Source of the DNA: Nyssa sinensis
Lineage: Eukaryota; Streptophyta; Magnoliopsida; Cornales; Nyssaceae
DNA length: 64,000 nt
NCBI GenBank assembly: GCA_008638375.1
Contig: CM018041.1
Span: 8,568,627-8,632,626 of the forward strand
Direction of reading: 5' to 3'
Made by a program: the position numbers and the translations under genes. Below, in pieces: positions 35,104-48,271 of the stretch. Positions within the stretch are counted from its first letter, which is position 1, and the number at the start of each line of letters is the position of its first letter. The notes under the pieces were generated by a model that was given only the letters and a program-made list of their open reading frames with translations, ran no database searches and had not been told where the DNA came from.

Positions 35104-36803
35104 ATATTATGTTTAGACGGAAGGAATTAGAAAGAGAGGGAAGGAGAAGAAGAAGAAGAAGGAATGGAAGCTTATATCATGTTTGTTTTAAAAATTATGA
35201 AGGAAAATGAGGGAGAGCTTAACCCTTATTTAAGCAATTTTGTTATCCCTCCAAAAGTGGGAGGAAATGGAAAAAAAGAAATAAGGATTTAATGAATTTT
35301 TAATAATACCAATATTATTCTCAAAATTATAAAAGTCAAAATAAAAATGGCATCTCTATCCTAAGACATCCAAAAGGTATAATAATAAAATAATATAAAA
35401 TCCTTTCATTCCCTTTCTCTCATTTATAGTTACTAAATATGATGAAATATTTCCACTCATTTTCTTTCATTAGTTATCCAAATATAAAGGAGGGATTACT
35501 CTTTCTTCTCTTTTCTCGTATAACTAATACTCTCATATTCTTTTCTTTCCTCCTACTTATCCAATTGAACTGGAAGTCTTGGAAGCTGGTGAGGCCACGC
35601 CACTGGCCAAATACTACTGCAATCTCTATATATTTCTTGTATTTCTCTCCAAAATACAATAAATTCGTTGAACATAGAAAAGGGTTTCGGGAGCAAAATT
35701 GTGGGGCCAATAAAAAATTAATCTTGCTGCCGGAGATTTTTGAAGTTGCTTGAATCGTGGTGGGAGGGATGGATCAAAGAGGACAAATCTATTGTGTACT
35801 TGGGTGGTGGTTTTTCAATTTTTACAGATCTGTAGGGGTGAGTTTGGGCCAAGATGATCTCTGGAAGTTTATCTTTATTAGTAAACTCTCTTTCTTGTTC
35901 GATCTATTTAAGTCATTTGAATTTTGAGGTTTACGAGTATCAATTTGGCCATAGATGATGATAAGATATTTCATCGATCCTCTGATTTGAAGAATTAATT
36001 TATGGCCAAATTTTTGGCAATCTCCAAGTTGTTGAATGTTTTGGTTATATAGTCTGGTTTTCTTGAATGCTTTTTGCATAATTTGGCTAAATACTAGTAA
36101 GTATTGAACAACAAGATTTGTTCATTTCTCATAAAATTCAGAAAAGAATGGATGAAACCCAAAATTTTTAGGTCAAATTCATCATTTTCCTGAGGTATAA
36201 TTCTAAGTCTAACTGATTCTACAAGAAATCATGTTTTATGAATTACACTAATTTTGAATATTGCAGTCTGCGAAAGGGGGTTAAGGTAATGATAAATGAT
36301 ATTGGTGAAATTATGTGGATGAAGATTAGGGGTTGAGGAATGAAATAGCTTACCTAAGAGTGTGGCCAAGTCCTGCACATCAAAACCTTTAGATTGGAGG
36401 TATGTGAGTGCTGCTTGGAAGAATTTTAGTGATATGGGTTAATTTTGGATGTGTTTAATTTTTTGGCCATGCTTTCATCACTGCTTGGAAGTAGAATTGT
36501 TGGTGCTATAGGTTCATCCAAAGATGAAGATTTTGCTTGTATATGAGGCACTGCTTTGCTGCATGATAATCCAAGTTTGGAGAATCAGGTTAATATGTGT
36601 TACCATTTTGAGTTGAAACATCAGGCTATTAGAGTATTCTTAAATTTCTTTGGCTTTAATGGTCTTGGTGTTCGGAGAATCTGAATTATTTGGATTTATT
36701 AAGGAAATTATCTAGATAATTTTGAAAATAATAATCAAATTTCAAGATTACTTTGCAATCATTTTTAAATAATATACTAACACATCTTACTATTATATTA
36801 TTT
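35104..36803. other. Intergenic DNA, no supported gene
   Basis: The region is less AT-rich than its surroundings and has short frames up to 104 codons (35439-35753), but none carries a recognisable domain. Fragments of an old gene or transposon are possible; I cannot name one. Confidence 0.4.
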
Positions 36804-38966
36804 AGGTATAATTACACTTACCTCTCCTGAGGTTTCTGACAATTACAGAAACCTCCCTTATAATTTCTGAAATAACACTGTCCCCCTTCTGGTTTCAATG
36901 TCTATAACAGATTCCCCCTGCCGTTAGTTGACCGTTAGTTGACCGTCCAAAGTTTGATGATGTAAGCAATTTTTTTGTCTAAATACCAAATTTGTCCCTT
37001 ACAAATTATGGTTAAATAACAAAACTATCCTCACTTTAATAATAATTTCTTTAATTAAAAAAAATCAAAATTTCTCTTTCCATCTTCTCTCTCTACAACC
37101 CACTTTCTCTCTCTCTCTCTCCAACCCCACCAAGAACAGACCCGAAACCCAGAATCTCCCAAACCAACCTCTATCGGTATGTTCATCCTTTTTGCACAGA
37201 CTGCATGATCAAATACATCCAAGTGAAGGTTGAAGACAATGCCGCCGATGTGAAATGCCCGGCGTTGAACTGTGAGAACTTGTTCGACCTGGAACCAAGA
37301 CTCTACTAGGTAGAGAGGGCGATGGCGGTTGTTTGCAAGTGCCTCTACCCCAGCCCCCTCTCCGATTTATAAGGGGTGTTAGTCAGACTTGATCAACTTG
37401 ACTGGTTGCTTGCTTTGATGGTGGGTACAAATCTGGGTGAAAATCATGCTTATCATATTTTCTAATCATTATATCTTTTGGCAAATGGCATGGCATATGT
37501 TATGTGAACCAGTTGAAATCTGTTTAGAATTAAATGCCATTATGTTATTTCCATGATTCCATGTTGGCATAAAGTTTTTTGGTTCAGCATGTTAAAAAAT
37601 TGAGGCATTCAAAGTGTGTGATTGGATCACATGTGTTGTTCCTGTTCCTGTGATTCTCTTGTTAGCTTTGAGGTTTCTTGATTTTGAGTTGTGAAATTTG
37701 TGGGAGACTGACTCTAAATTTTGCAGAGAATGTTGGGTTATCTCTCTCGTATGGCTTGTCTCTCAACAGTGTGCTGTTCTGGTCCATATATATGAGCTGC
37801 TTTGTGGAAAATAGAATGGTTTCTGTTGAGAGGGTAAAACAGTTCACAAACATTCCATCAAAAGCAGAATGGGAGAAAAACAACTACCAGTGACAAACAG
37901 AAGCAGAGTCGGCCACTCTTTGATCCCAATCAACTCATATATATATTGGAACCAGCTTCCAGCAGCTTGCCTTGTCTCACTCCTTGCTGCTACTACACTC
38001 TCTCCTTTTCTTCCAATTTCCTGCAGATATATATATATATATATAACAATTGATTTTGCACTATCGCCGCCTCCTCTACCCTGTTCTCTTTGAAAATACA
38101 AGATGGAGGACATTAATCGGAAGGGCGAGAAAGTTCGGTAGATACGGTATGGATGATTTCAGTCAGTTTGGGCATTGGGTTTTTTTGTACAGGTAGAGGT
38201 TATGATCGGAAAAATTGAGAATCAAATTGAGGATTTTGGGAGATAATTGAAGAAATTGGCAGTGGTCTCACCAGAACAGGGGAGTGTCGCAGTTCAGGGG
38301 TAGCAGTTGGTCGCTGAGTTGGATTTCGAGGCTGGGACCTTTGCGGCTGAGTCGGTCCGTTTGATTTTTTGTGGTTTTGCAATACAGTTGTTTCAGTCAA
38401 TGAGATCTGAAGTATTGATACTGTTATATCTCTGTTATTGGGTGATGTTTGGCTCAATTCACAGGCAGGTTGTGGGGTTCCTCTGTTCTGCCGCTTCCAA
38501 TTTATAACAGGGGCTGTCCACAGAAATGTCCTGAATAATTGGTGGGAAGATTTCATAAGTCTTGTGATATAGTGATATATCATCTAATTGCTGCACACGT
38601 TTGTATCTAGAGGCCACTAATTCTCTATTTGAAGGAATGTCTATTAGAGACGTTGTTGTGGAGTGCAATCGTATTGAGTAGATAGAGAAACAGAGAGACC
38701 GGTGTTGTTCTGGGTAGAGAAAACAAGAGAGAGAGAGAGAGAGGGAAGTGAGATGGAGTGGGAGAAAGAGAGTTGAGAGAGAAAAGATAAAGAAGAAAAA
38801 ATAAAAAAATATTATTAAAATATAAGGTTAATTTGGTAAATGAACCAACTTGGTTAACACCGTTTGCAGACAATTTCTGACAAGAGGGACAGTGTTATTT
38901 TTGAAACTATAGGGGAGGTTTCTGTAATTTTCAGAAACCTCAGGGGAGGTAAGTGTAATTATCCCT
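36804..38966. mobile_element. Mutator-like 2.2-kb element with captured gene fragment, copy A2
   Basis: The ends form long inverted repeats. The left reads AGGTATAATTACACTTACCT and the right, reverse-complemented, reads AGGGATAATTACACTTACCT, continuing through CCTGAGGTTTCTGA. ATTATTTAG occurs at both borders (36797-36805 and 38967-38975), consistent with a 9-bp target duplication. No transposase is encoded. The interior includes an RBR E3-ligase fragment (37172-37309) and a (TA)n run near 38030. Ends are better preserved than in A1, so this copy is probably younger. Confidence 0.8.
37172..37309 (+). pseudogene. Captured fragment of an RBR-type E3 ubiquitin ligase (RING1 part)
   Basis: In one frame the sequence reads HPFCTDCMIKYIQVKVEDNA, then ADVKCPALNCENLFD, then a TAG at 37307. 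The HxFCxxC...KCPxxxC spacing and the KYI..KVE..A.VKCP wording match the first RING of plant RBR (RING-IBR-RING) E3 ligases. Only about 40 residues are present. The residue two before the His is Tyr (codon 37178-37180) where the family normally has a zinc-binding Cys, one base change from TGT. It lies wholly inside transposon A2 and cannot form a working ligase. Confidence 0.75.
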
Positions 38967-38975
38967 ATTATTTAG

Positions 38976-39659
38976 AATAGGAATTTGAAAACTATAGCAT
39001 TGCTTAAAAAGGCGGGTATTGAAGAAAAAAAAAAATCATGTCATTGAGATAATTTCTCTTAAAACTTTGAATAATTTTAGGTATTCACAATTTACATCTC
39101 AATTGTGTCTCTAATATTTTGTATTAGAATATACTGATTTTAAAAATTACTTTTAAGTGAAATTTAAAACCATTTATTAGGAAAGTTAGATAGCTCCAAG
39201 TGCCTCGCAAATCAGCCTAGAGCCCCACATTGACAAACCACGTTGAAAAGTTACGGTCTAAGAGACTCGACAATCGAGACAACAACATTTAGTGTTATTT
39301 TGGAGTGTCAAATTATTTATTTGTAATCTTGAACAATGTTTTGTCATTCTTCAATTATAAATCTATTCAATAGTAAGTGCCAAAATGCGTGTTATTTTAA
39401 TATTTTAATATTTTTTATTAAAAAATGTAACTACACTTAACGGTTATATTTTAACAAGTTTTCATAACGATCGCAATTTAATGGATATATTTTTTTAGTC
39501 AAAATTTTAAATTTTAAATTTTAAATTTCAATTTCAAGTTTCAAATTTCAGTGAAAAAACCGTCAAATTGAGAATTCATCTACAAAAAAAAAAATTATAA
39601 TCAATTTAAAGAATAGGGCATAAATAATCAATTACAAAATAAATAAAATCACCATTAAT
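38976..39659. other. Intergenic DNA, no gene seen
   Basis: AT-rich sequence without recognisable coding or RNA features. Confidence 0.5.
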
Positions 39660-40180
39660 TAAAAAAAATTATAAATTAAAAAAATTAGCTAAATAAATAA
39701 ATTCACTCTAAATTAACAAAAATAAATAAATAAACTAAAATTAAAACATTCAATTTAAATTACAAAATTAATTTAATTAAAAAAACAATTTAAATTCTAA
39801 ATAACAATTAACTAAAATAAAAAAAAATTCTTCAATTATAAAAATTAGCTAAATAAATAAATTCACCCTAAATTAACAAAAATAAATAAATAAATAAATA
39901 AACTAAAATTAAAACATTCAATTTAAATTACAAAAATTAAATTAATTAAAAATTAATTTAAATTCTAAATAACAATTAACTAAAATAGAAAAAAAATTCT
40001 TCAATTATAAAAATTAGCTAAATAAATAAATTCACCCTAAATTAACAAAAATATATAAATAAATAAATAAGCTAAAATTAAAACATTCAATTTAAATTCT
40101 AAAAACTAAATTAATTTAAAGATACAATTTAAATTCTAAAACAATTAACTAATTTAAAACATTTATTTTAAATTAAAATC
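39660..40180. repeat. AT-rich tandem array, about three units of 160-170 bp
   Basis: AAAATTAGCTAAATAAATAA starts at 39681, 39841 and 40010, and the sequence between is repeated with small indels. The unit is almost free of G and contains short (AAAT)n runs. Confidence 0.85.
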
Positions 40181-41189
40181 AATTATATATATATAGGCAA
40201 AGGAGGCACAAAGACAAGTCTCTGTATTTCTTTTCCGTATTTCCCCTCTGCGCCTCCTCCTTTCTTTCCTTTCCTCTTTGCGCCTCCTCCTCCTTCCCCT
40301 TCCCTTCTCTCTGTGCCTCCTTCTCCAGATCTGCCATCACCAACCACAAGCTTTGAAAAAAAATCAAGAGCAGGGAGCAAGAAACTTACAGCGATTTTCC
40401 GGTAAGATTTTCACGGCAAGATTTTTCGGCTTTTGGTAAGTTTTCTCTTTCAAAATCTCTGTATTTATAGAATATTTTGGTTGAATAGAACCGTTGAGAG
40501 GAACAATAGAACCTGAAAATTTCCAGAACGGTTCTTTGCAACCTCTCCCTTTCTCTCTCCAGAGTTTGAAAAATTGGCACCCCAAAAGCATGGCTACCAT
40601 TTTCTAACCCTTGATGCCACCCTTGTTGCAGTGGAAAATTTTGAATTTAGATGACATTTTGACAGTTACCGGTAGTTATGGGGTTGCCACCCCTGATGCC
40701 ACTCTCCCTTAGAGTTGCTCTTACTGTTTTATTTTTGCTCGTCATGTCACGCCCCGAATTCCAACAAACCCTGAGGCGCAACTAACGAGACAGAAGGAAA
40801 AATAAAATAATAAGGAAATAATCTAACGGGTTCAACTCAAACTTACATTCATTTCCTTCAATGTACATTCATGTAAAGCGCAATCAATAAAAACATTCAA
40901 CATGTCGTTCGAGCTTAAACCCTACATCACAAGGTATGCCCTCACGGGCCAAATATCCTTCTTAGTTCCCTCCTTCATTAAAGCATCTCTAAATCTCGCG
41001 TAGCGGGAGCATTATCTGAAATGTTTGTCCCACGAATGGGTCAGCTCAACTGCTAGTACAATATAATGCTAATACAAAAAACAAAATTAAGGGCGTGGCA
41101 TGTGCAAGTGTACAGTTATATCTACATGTCATTCAACTCATTAACATAATTTAAGGCATAGCATGTGCAAGTGTACATTTATCTCTACA
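40181..41189. other. Intergenic DNA with a CT-rich leader-like stretch
   Basis: A CT-rich run at about 40240-40325 gives glutamate-rich minus-strand frames that I regard as simple sequence. No gene is supported. Confidence 0.45.
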
Positions 41190-41470
41190 TGCATTCTAAA
41201 TCATCCATGCAATGTAATAACAATAATCCACATGCTTTCCAAATTGTCCATGCCACGTAATAGCAATAATCCACATGCCATACATATTATCCATGCAATG
41301 TAGTAACAATAATTCACTATGCTTTCCAAATCGTCCATACCACGTAATAGCAATAATCCACATGCCATCCATGCAATGTAGTAACAATAATTCATATGCT
41401 TTCCAAATCGTCCATGCCACGTAATAGCAATAATCCACATGCCATCCATATTATCCATGCAATGTAGTGA
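41190..41470. repeat. Minisatellite array with period near 40-45 bp
   Basis: GCAATGTA(A/G)TAACAATAAT recurs at about 41209, 41295, 41372 and 41459, alternating with a variant GTAATAGCAATAATCCACATGC. The spacing of identical units is 77-87 bases, that is, two half-units. Open frames here are repetitive and not genes. Confidence 0.8.
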
Positions 41471-41529
41471 CAATGCCCATGAAACACCCACATCACTCTA
41501 TGCCACAACCATGTCAAATCTATGCCATG

Positions 41530-41700
41530 TCCATGTCTCGTTTTCAGAACACATCCAATGAAAGCTGAGTACCATGTCTCGTTTTTAGAACACATCTGAT
41601 GGAAGTTGAGTACCATATCTCGTTTTCAGAACACATATGATGGAAGCTGAAGTACCATATCGTGTTTTCAGAACACATCTGATAGAAGCTGAGTACCATG
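41530..41700. repeat. Second minisatellite, four units of about 41 bp
   Basis: The unit ACCAT(G/A)TC(T/G)(C/T)GTTTT(C/T)AGAACACAT..(G/A)AAG(C/T)TGAGT is repeated four times with point changes. It follows the first array after only about 60 bases. Confidence 0.8.
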
Positions 41701-42806
41701 TTTAGCACCACGTGCTCAACCCACACTATGCTTTCAATGCATCACACTATGCCAATATGCCTTGATTCCATCATGCAATAATACAATCTCAGATAAGTAA
41801 TTTTACCAACACATGGAGCATGCTTTTAAACAAAGTATTCCACTTAAAACAATCACAACATCTGAATAACAAAACATCTTCCACATGAATGTATGCAACA
41901 CATGATGAACAAAAATACATACTCAAGCCATGTGTTCACAATCTTAACAACTCCTAAAAAATATAGATCACGTACAACCCAACACATAGAACAAATTATA
42001 TCTCCATAGAGCAGCAAGAAGTACGTAACGTAACGTAAACAATCAACTCAAGGTTTCATGGTTTTAAAGCAACATTCCTTATGTGATTTTCTGACATTAA
42101 ACAATTAAATATGTGATCCATTCAATCAACATGCAAATCATTCCTAAACTTAATTCTATTTCTTACTTAGCACAATATATCGTACCTGATGGGTTGTCTC
42201 AACCCTAAGAAATCGCACTCGTGGTGTAGCGGAACTACAGTGAAAATACAGAAGGTCAGACCACCTTCTCCTTGCCTTTCACTGTCCCTAAAATCATAAA
42301 ATATAATTCAGTTCATTTGCTACTTGAATTATGTTATTCATCAAATTTTATGTCTTTATTTTATGAGTTTCTATTTTGCCAAATTAAACCCTACTGTTAG
42401 ATTCGGAACGTCAAAGAAAATAAGTTTAGGCTTTCGCGGAATTTAATTTGGACATCCGGGCTAAAAAGGACAAAACAGTCATTTTGCACTTTCACGGTTT
42501 CCTATTTCTTAAGGCAATCTTTTCATAAATCGGACTCTACCGTTGAGTCTAGAATATTCGAAATAATAAAATCTCACTATTCCTTTATTTTGATCGGGGT
42601 TCATTTGACTAGTCTTCGAATTAGGGACATTTTGATAATTTTTAAGGTTCCTACGAATCTTTTAATCTTTGGGGTCCCGTCTTGCAACACGGGCCTTACT
42701 ATTGATCTCAGAATGTCCGAGACACGAAGAAAACATTAATGATTTGTTTAATTTAGACTTCAGGGCATTTCGTCATATTTAATTTAATTTAATTAAATTG
42801 AATATG

Positions 42807-42851
<45 letters not shown>

Positions 42852-44809
42852 GTTTTAATTGCATAAATGCTTGGCCCCTCACCCTACTGGTCCCCTGTTC
42901 GACTCCCACCAGCCGCAGCCCATCTCTTTTTCTTTCTTTTTATTCATTTCTCTTTAAGTGGCCCAAAGAGTTTAAATAAAAACAGGCCCAAGGGTTTTAA
43001 AAGAATAGGCCCAATAGATCAAGGGGTCTACTGGTTTTAAAAAAAATATGAGAGGCTCAAGGAATTTTTAAAAAAAACTAGGCCCAATGACTTAAAAATA
43101 AAAACCCAAACCAGTGCCCAACTCAACGCCTTCGCCCCCCCACGGTTTCTCGGTTGACTCTCCGGCGTCATCTCCGGGCACGGTAGGAGAAATTCTGGTG
43201 GCTTTTTGGGTCCGGTTCAACAGGTTTCGAAGGGAACTTTCATAAGGGTTTCAGATCTGCTTTTGAAATCTTTGTTGGGCTGTGTCTTGGCCGTCGAACA
43301 GCCAGTTGCAGCGGCTGCTGCCCAGTTTCCGGCGAGAGTGGTTTCTTCGTGTTTTTGACGCGTTTTGGTCACGGTTTTGGGCCCGCTTTCCTCTAAAGGA
43401 TCCCTGAAACTATATGGAACACATTTCATCCTTAAAACCTAACAAAAATCCCTGAAACTGATGCATCTCTCTCTCTCTCTAAACTATTTATTCATTTATT
43501 TATTATTATTTTTTTTCATGGCAGCTCACTGTTCTCTCAGCCCTTTCTCGCGTTTCAACCTGGTGTACACTCCTCTATCATTCAGTTAGCTTATTAACCC
43601 AATGCATGCAAGGTAAATTAATAAATAAACTCAAAATCAAAGGTTTCTTAGAGAGAAAAATTCGTTTACCTTTTTCTCTCTTCCTTCGGCCTCTCTCTCT
43701 TCTATCTTTGATCCTCAAGCTTCCTAATCCATTGTCCTGCTTTTGTTTCTTTCTTTGCATGCATCATGCAGTAAGGCTTCATCTCCCTTCCTTCATAAGC
43801 TCCTCTCTGCCTCACTCTCTCTCTCTACCCGAATTCACCTCACCTATTATTTCTGACCTTTTTCTCCTCAACTTCACTCCACACTCAAGTATGTAAGGAA
43901 AATTAGAATACACCTGCTGCACCTATTTCTCTTTTCTTCTCTTTTTCTTTTTTTTTTGTTTCAGCAGCAGTCTCGGTTGCACGCTACCTGCACCGCCCCC
44001 GTCTTCTTTTTCTCTCTTTTTCATTTCAGTTCCCTTTCCCTCATTTTTTATTTAACTTTAAACACACACCACACATATACCATGCACCACACACCTATAT
44101 ATAAATATATTTTCCCTGTTGTGTCGTCCCAATTTCCTTTTTGACTTTTTCTCTCCCACTTTTTCTTTCTTATCTTTGCTTGCTTCTTTTCTTTCTTGTT
44201 ACTTGAGACAACATATAATATATACATATTATATAAATATTTCATACACCACACACAAGCGGTACACGCCGCACACTTCTGCTTTGCTTTTATTTTCTAT
44301 TCTTTCTTTCCCACTTGCATGCAATGCATGCATCTATATATATATATATATATATATACACTGATTATTATTTACATATATACATATGCTTAATTATACT
44401 TAATTTTTTTTTATATCTTACATATACAATATATTTTTAATAATAATAATAATTTATTTATTAAAAAAAAATTTCAGATCATTAAATGTCAAGATTGACA
44501 ATTGAATCTCACATGACAGAGAAATAAATCTATTTAAAAAATTACATGTAATTGTGTCGTTGGGGTCTGATAACTTGAGTGTGCATCACTGTTTTTATTA
44601 TTTTTTCAAACGATAATATTTGTTGAATGAATATTTTTTTTTATAAATACATTGTGAATTTTTTTTATTATTCTTATTTTTAAACTTCATTGAGAATTCT
44701 CAACAATTATTCATATTTTATAAATTATTTTCATTTCTCAAGTCTTCAATCCAAATGAATCAATCATTTTTTACAATATAATTTTCAAAATCATCTAAAT
44801 TCTTTACTT
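41701..44809. other. Intergenic DNA, no supported gene
   Basis: It contains a (TA)n run (about 42811-42850), CT-rich stretches (43450-43490 and 43660-44180), and another TA run near 44335-44357. Short frames are artefacts of the CT runs. No protein family is recognisable. Confidence 0.45.
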
Positions 44810-45489
44810 AATTCACCGCTCAACCGTCATTATCTTTCATTTAAATTGATAAAGTCACAAAAAAAAATATGGTGATACTTTTACCATTAAAAAAGACACA
44901 TTTTTTGTGTCATCGGAACTTAGTATTACTTTGAATTATATATAAAGAAACGATAAAAAATACAAGATTTATTAATTTCGAATGTGAAAATATTTTCACT
45001 AATTCAAGAGATTTGAATTCAATCGAAATTACAACTCTTTAATGCAACGTTAGTCAAAAATTTTACAAGTAACAAATAAATATTACAGATATATTAAATT
45101 TAGACAATAAAATAATGTGATGTATGTTCACGCTGTTGAGCGTATTTTTTCTTATCCTGTTCACGTGAGAACCATATCAATTAAGAGATTGCACATTATC
45201 ACTACCACTATGACTCTTAACATGTGATTGAAAAAGATAAAGGTATTTATATTATTTAAAAATTAATTTTATATTTTTTTATTTTTGGTTCACAATAAAT
45301 TTAATTTCATATTGTTTTGTGATGAGGTAAGCAGTGATGTGTCCAACTCCATCAAAACTACCGCTAGTCAGATTCAAATACCAGTAAAAGAGGAAAGCAT
45401 TTTACAGGAACGCCACCTTCGTCTCCAATCTCCAAATAGAGAAACAAAGGAGAAGAGAACCACGGGAGAGCTCCAAAAAACTGCTTTTG

Positions 45490-47033
45490 ATGGATAGTGA
45501 AGGAGCAACACTTGCTCCTCATGTACTCATTTTTACGGTGCCTATTCAAGGCCACATCAACTGCAACCTCCAGCTAGCCGAGCTTCTCTGCCACGCCGGC
45601 CTCGACATAACCATGCTCGTTTCTCACTATATCTACGATCGCCTCCTCCGTCACTCCAATGTTCAATCCCGTTTCGCCCGCTATCCCGGATTTTGTTTCA
45701 AGACTATTTCTGATGGCCTTCCCGATGACCACCCGCGTGCCGGTCCACGGATCATGGAGATTGTTCCCGCATTAAGAGCAAATACGGGACCCCTATTCAG
45801 GGAGATGATGATTTCCAGTAATTGCCTCAGCTCCGACAACCGGCGGCCGGTGACGACCATCATCGCAGATGGTCTTAGTTTTGTTGGTGATTTTGCTTTG
45901 GAGAAGGGAATTCAACTCATTTATTTTCGTACTGTCAGCGCTTGTTCCTTCTGGGCTTGTTTCTGTATGCAAGAACTCATCGAAGCCGGCGAAATTCCCT
46001 TGAAAGGTTTGCTTAATCTGCCACTGTAAATTGATATTTGGATCTTAAACAGCCATGAATTAAACTAAAGATTTAAAATTTTCAATTTTGCTTTTCTTGC
46101 TTTTGTGTTTAGGAAACGGAATGAACCTTCCTGTGAAGAGTGTTCCGGGCATGGAAAGTTTTCTACGGCGGCGTGACTTGCCGGGATTTTGCCGCGTCGA
46201 CGATTTGGATGACCCGCGTCTTCAAGTTGTGAAAACGGAGAGCAGACAAACTCCTCGAGCCCAAGCCGTCATAAAGAACACATTTGAGGACTTAGAAGGA
46301 CCCATACTCTCACAAATACGAACTCACTGCCCAAATCTCTACTCCCTCGGACCGCTTCACGCGCACCTGAAGGCCAGAATCCCAACAGATCCGACGGTTT
46401 CCTCGTACTCTTCGACCAGTATCTGGGAAGAAGACCGGAGCTGTGTTTTATGGCTCGACGCACAGCCGGCGAAGTCTGTGCTTTACGTGAGCTTCGGAAG
46501 CGTTACGGTGGTGACAAGGGACCAGCTTATAGAGTTTTGGTACGGTCTGGTAAACAGTGGACAGCGATTCTTGTGGGTTATTCGACCGGACTCCATCGTC
46601 GGAGAACATCAGATTCCGGCGGAGCTCCTGGTAGGGGACGAAAGAGAGGGGGTATTTGGTGGATTGGGCTCCACAGGAGGAGGTTCTGTGTCACCCAGCT
46701 GTTGGTGGGTTTTTGACTCATAGTGGATGGAACTCGACTTTAGAAAGTATAGTTGCAGGAGTGCCAATGATTTGTTGGCCTTACTTCGCCGACCAGATGA
46801 TCAATAGTAGGTTCGTGAGCGAGGTTTGGAAGCTTGGATTGGATATGAAAGATACGTGTGATCGAGTCATAATTGAGAAAATGGTCAAAGATCTGATGGA
46901 TGTTAGGAAGGATGAATTCCAACAACGGTCGGATGAGATGGCGAGATCGGCAAAAAAGGCTGTGAGTGAAGGTGGGTCATCTTATTGTAACTTGGACCAC
47001 CTGATCGAGTTCATAAAATCGACGATTTTGTGA
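45490..47033 (+). pseudogene. UGT-F: UGT709-type gene with a one-base frameshift in exon 2
   Basis: Exon 1 is 45490-46006 (MDSEGAT; start ATG 45490, only TTG upstream). Exon 2 is 46113-47033. The 106-bp phase-1 intron has AAAG|GTTTGC and TTAG|GA borders. Exon 1 is intact, with His22 (PIQGH) and the Asp of TIIADG; it lacks one residue beside that Asp compared with UGT-G (ADGLS against ADGVLS). In exon 2 an extra base at about 46633 (CTGGTAGGGGACG against CTGGTGGGGACG in UGT-G) shifts the frame just before the PSPG box and gives a stop at 46721. The box itself is still encoded in the other frame from 46656. Either a very young pseudogene or a sequencing error. Confidence 0.85.
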
Positions 47034-48271
47034 AATTGATCGGCTAAGGTGGGTGCCTATTGAATTGAAAATGTTTTCAAAAAAGCATGTAATATTTTGT
47101 TTTTCATTCTAAAATAAGAATATGCAAAATGTTATTTGAATTATGTAAGATTTAATATTGTTACGGTATCAAAATGTTATAATTTAAATATTTTTTTTAA
47201 AGTTAAAATACAGTTTATATTTTTAAACGACAAAATCAACTAAAAATGCTAACATGGCATTGATAACGTTGTGTTATATATATATATATATATATATAAT
47301 ATTTAAAATGATATTTCCATATTATAGCATGGTAATTAAATAGCACCCCTTTTGAAGCTAGAAGTTTTGCAGTATCAAATTTTAGCAATAGCAACCTTTT
47401 TGATAGAGACATTGGAATGGCTTTAAGATGAAGTATCCTTTAAAATGGACTTGGGAGCTTTATTAGAGGAATCAGACAAATATTAGAGGAACCTCTCCTG
47501 TGACTTTGCTATTTGTTAGGAATATTGTGTATTTATTATATATATTTTAAAGAATATATAATTAAAAAAATTAATCAAAACTAGTTAATAATATTTTAAG
47601 GGCAAAATGACATCATAATTTTAAGAATGCTTTTCAATAATCTTACCCAAAGGTCCCAAACACTTTATAGCACTTTTAATATCATAATCACTTATAAAAA
47701 TATTCATTTAAATACTAAATTACTTATTCAAGAAATATTTAGAAACTATACACAAGTAATGTAGAAATTATATATAGTTAAATCAGAATTATATATATGA
47801 AAAAGATAATTCTTTTCAGTTAGGATTGGCCAACTTATTTTGAACTGAACATGAACAAAAGAGCTTCCTTAAGATAATTTCCTTTTTTTTTTTTTTATCT
47901 ACGAAGGCTTTATTAAGAGTCGGTTGGCATAATTAGTTTCACGCGTTTGATAAAAGTTGTTTAAAAGTGATTCTACATTCTAAATTTCTCCTTTCATCTT
48001 TTATGTTTGCATTATGTTTTTATCCTTTCATCCTTTATCATGATTATCTTGTCTTTACAGGATTATTCATGTGAAGAATTTTTTTTTCTTTCTAAGGCAG
48101 ATAAATCTGAAAGATTACATTAGTTAATTAAAAATATAATAACGAACAGAGAGAAAAAATCATGTATGACATGACTTGCCATGCCATAATGCCACATGTG
48201 CGAATATAAATTAGGGTAAGATAAATACTAGCATTAATAGTAAATATGAAAATTTACAATTTGATTGTAAT

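Noticed and set aside
40179..40600. Glutamate-rich minus-strand frames
   Set aside because: They arise from a CT-rich tract read on the other strand; no domain or conserved start.
41190..41700. CRISPR-like repeat array
   Set aside because: The window is a plant nuclear genome, and the units are contiguous tandem repeats without unique spacers.
43578..44393. Several short frames in CT-rich and TA-rich DNA
   Set aside because: Composition-driven, mutually overlapping on both strands and without recognisable protein features.
46656..47033. Separate short UGT gene encoding only a PSPG domain
   Set aside because: It is the 3' part of UGT-F exon 2 after the one-base frameshift, with no promoter or start of its own.
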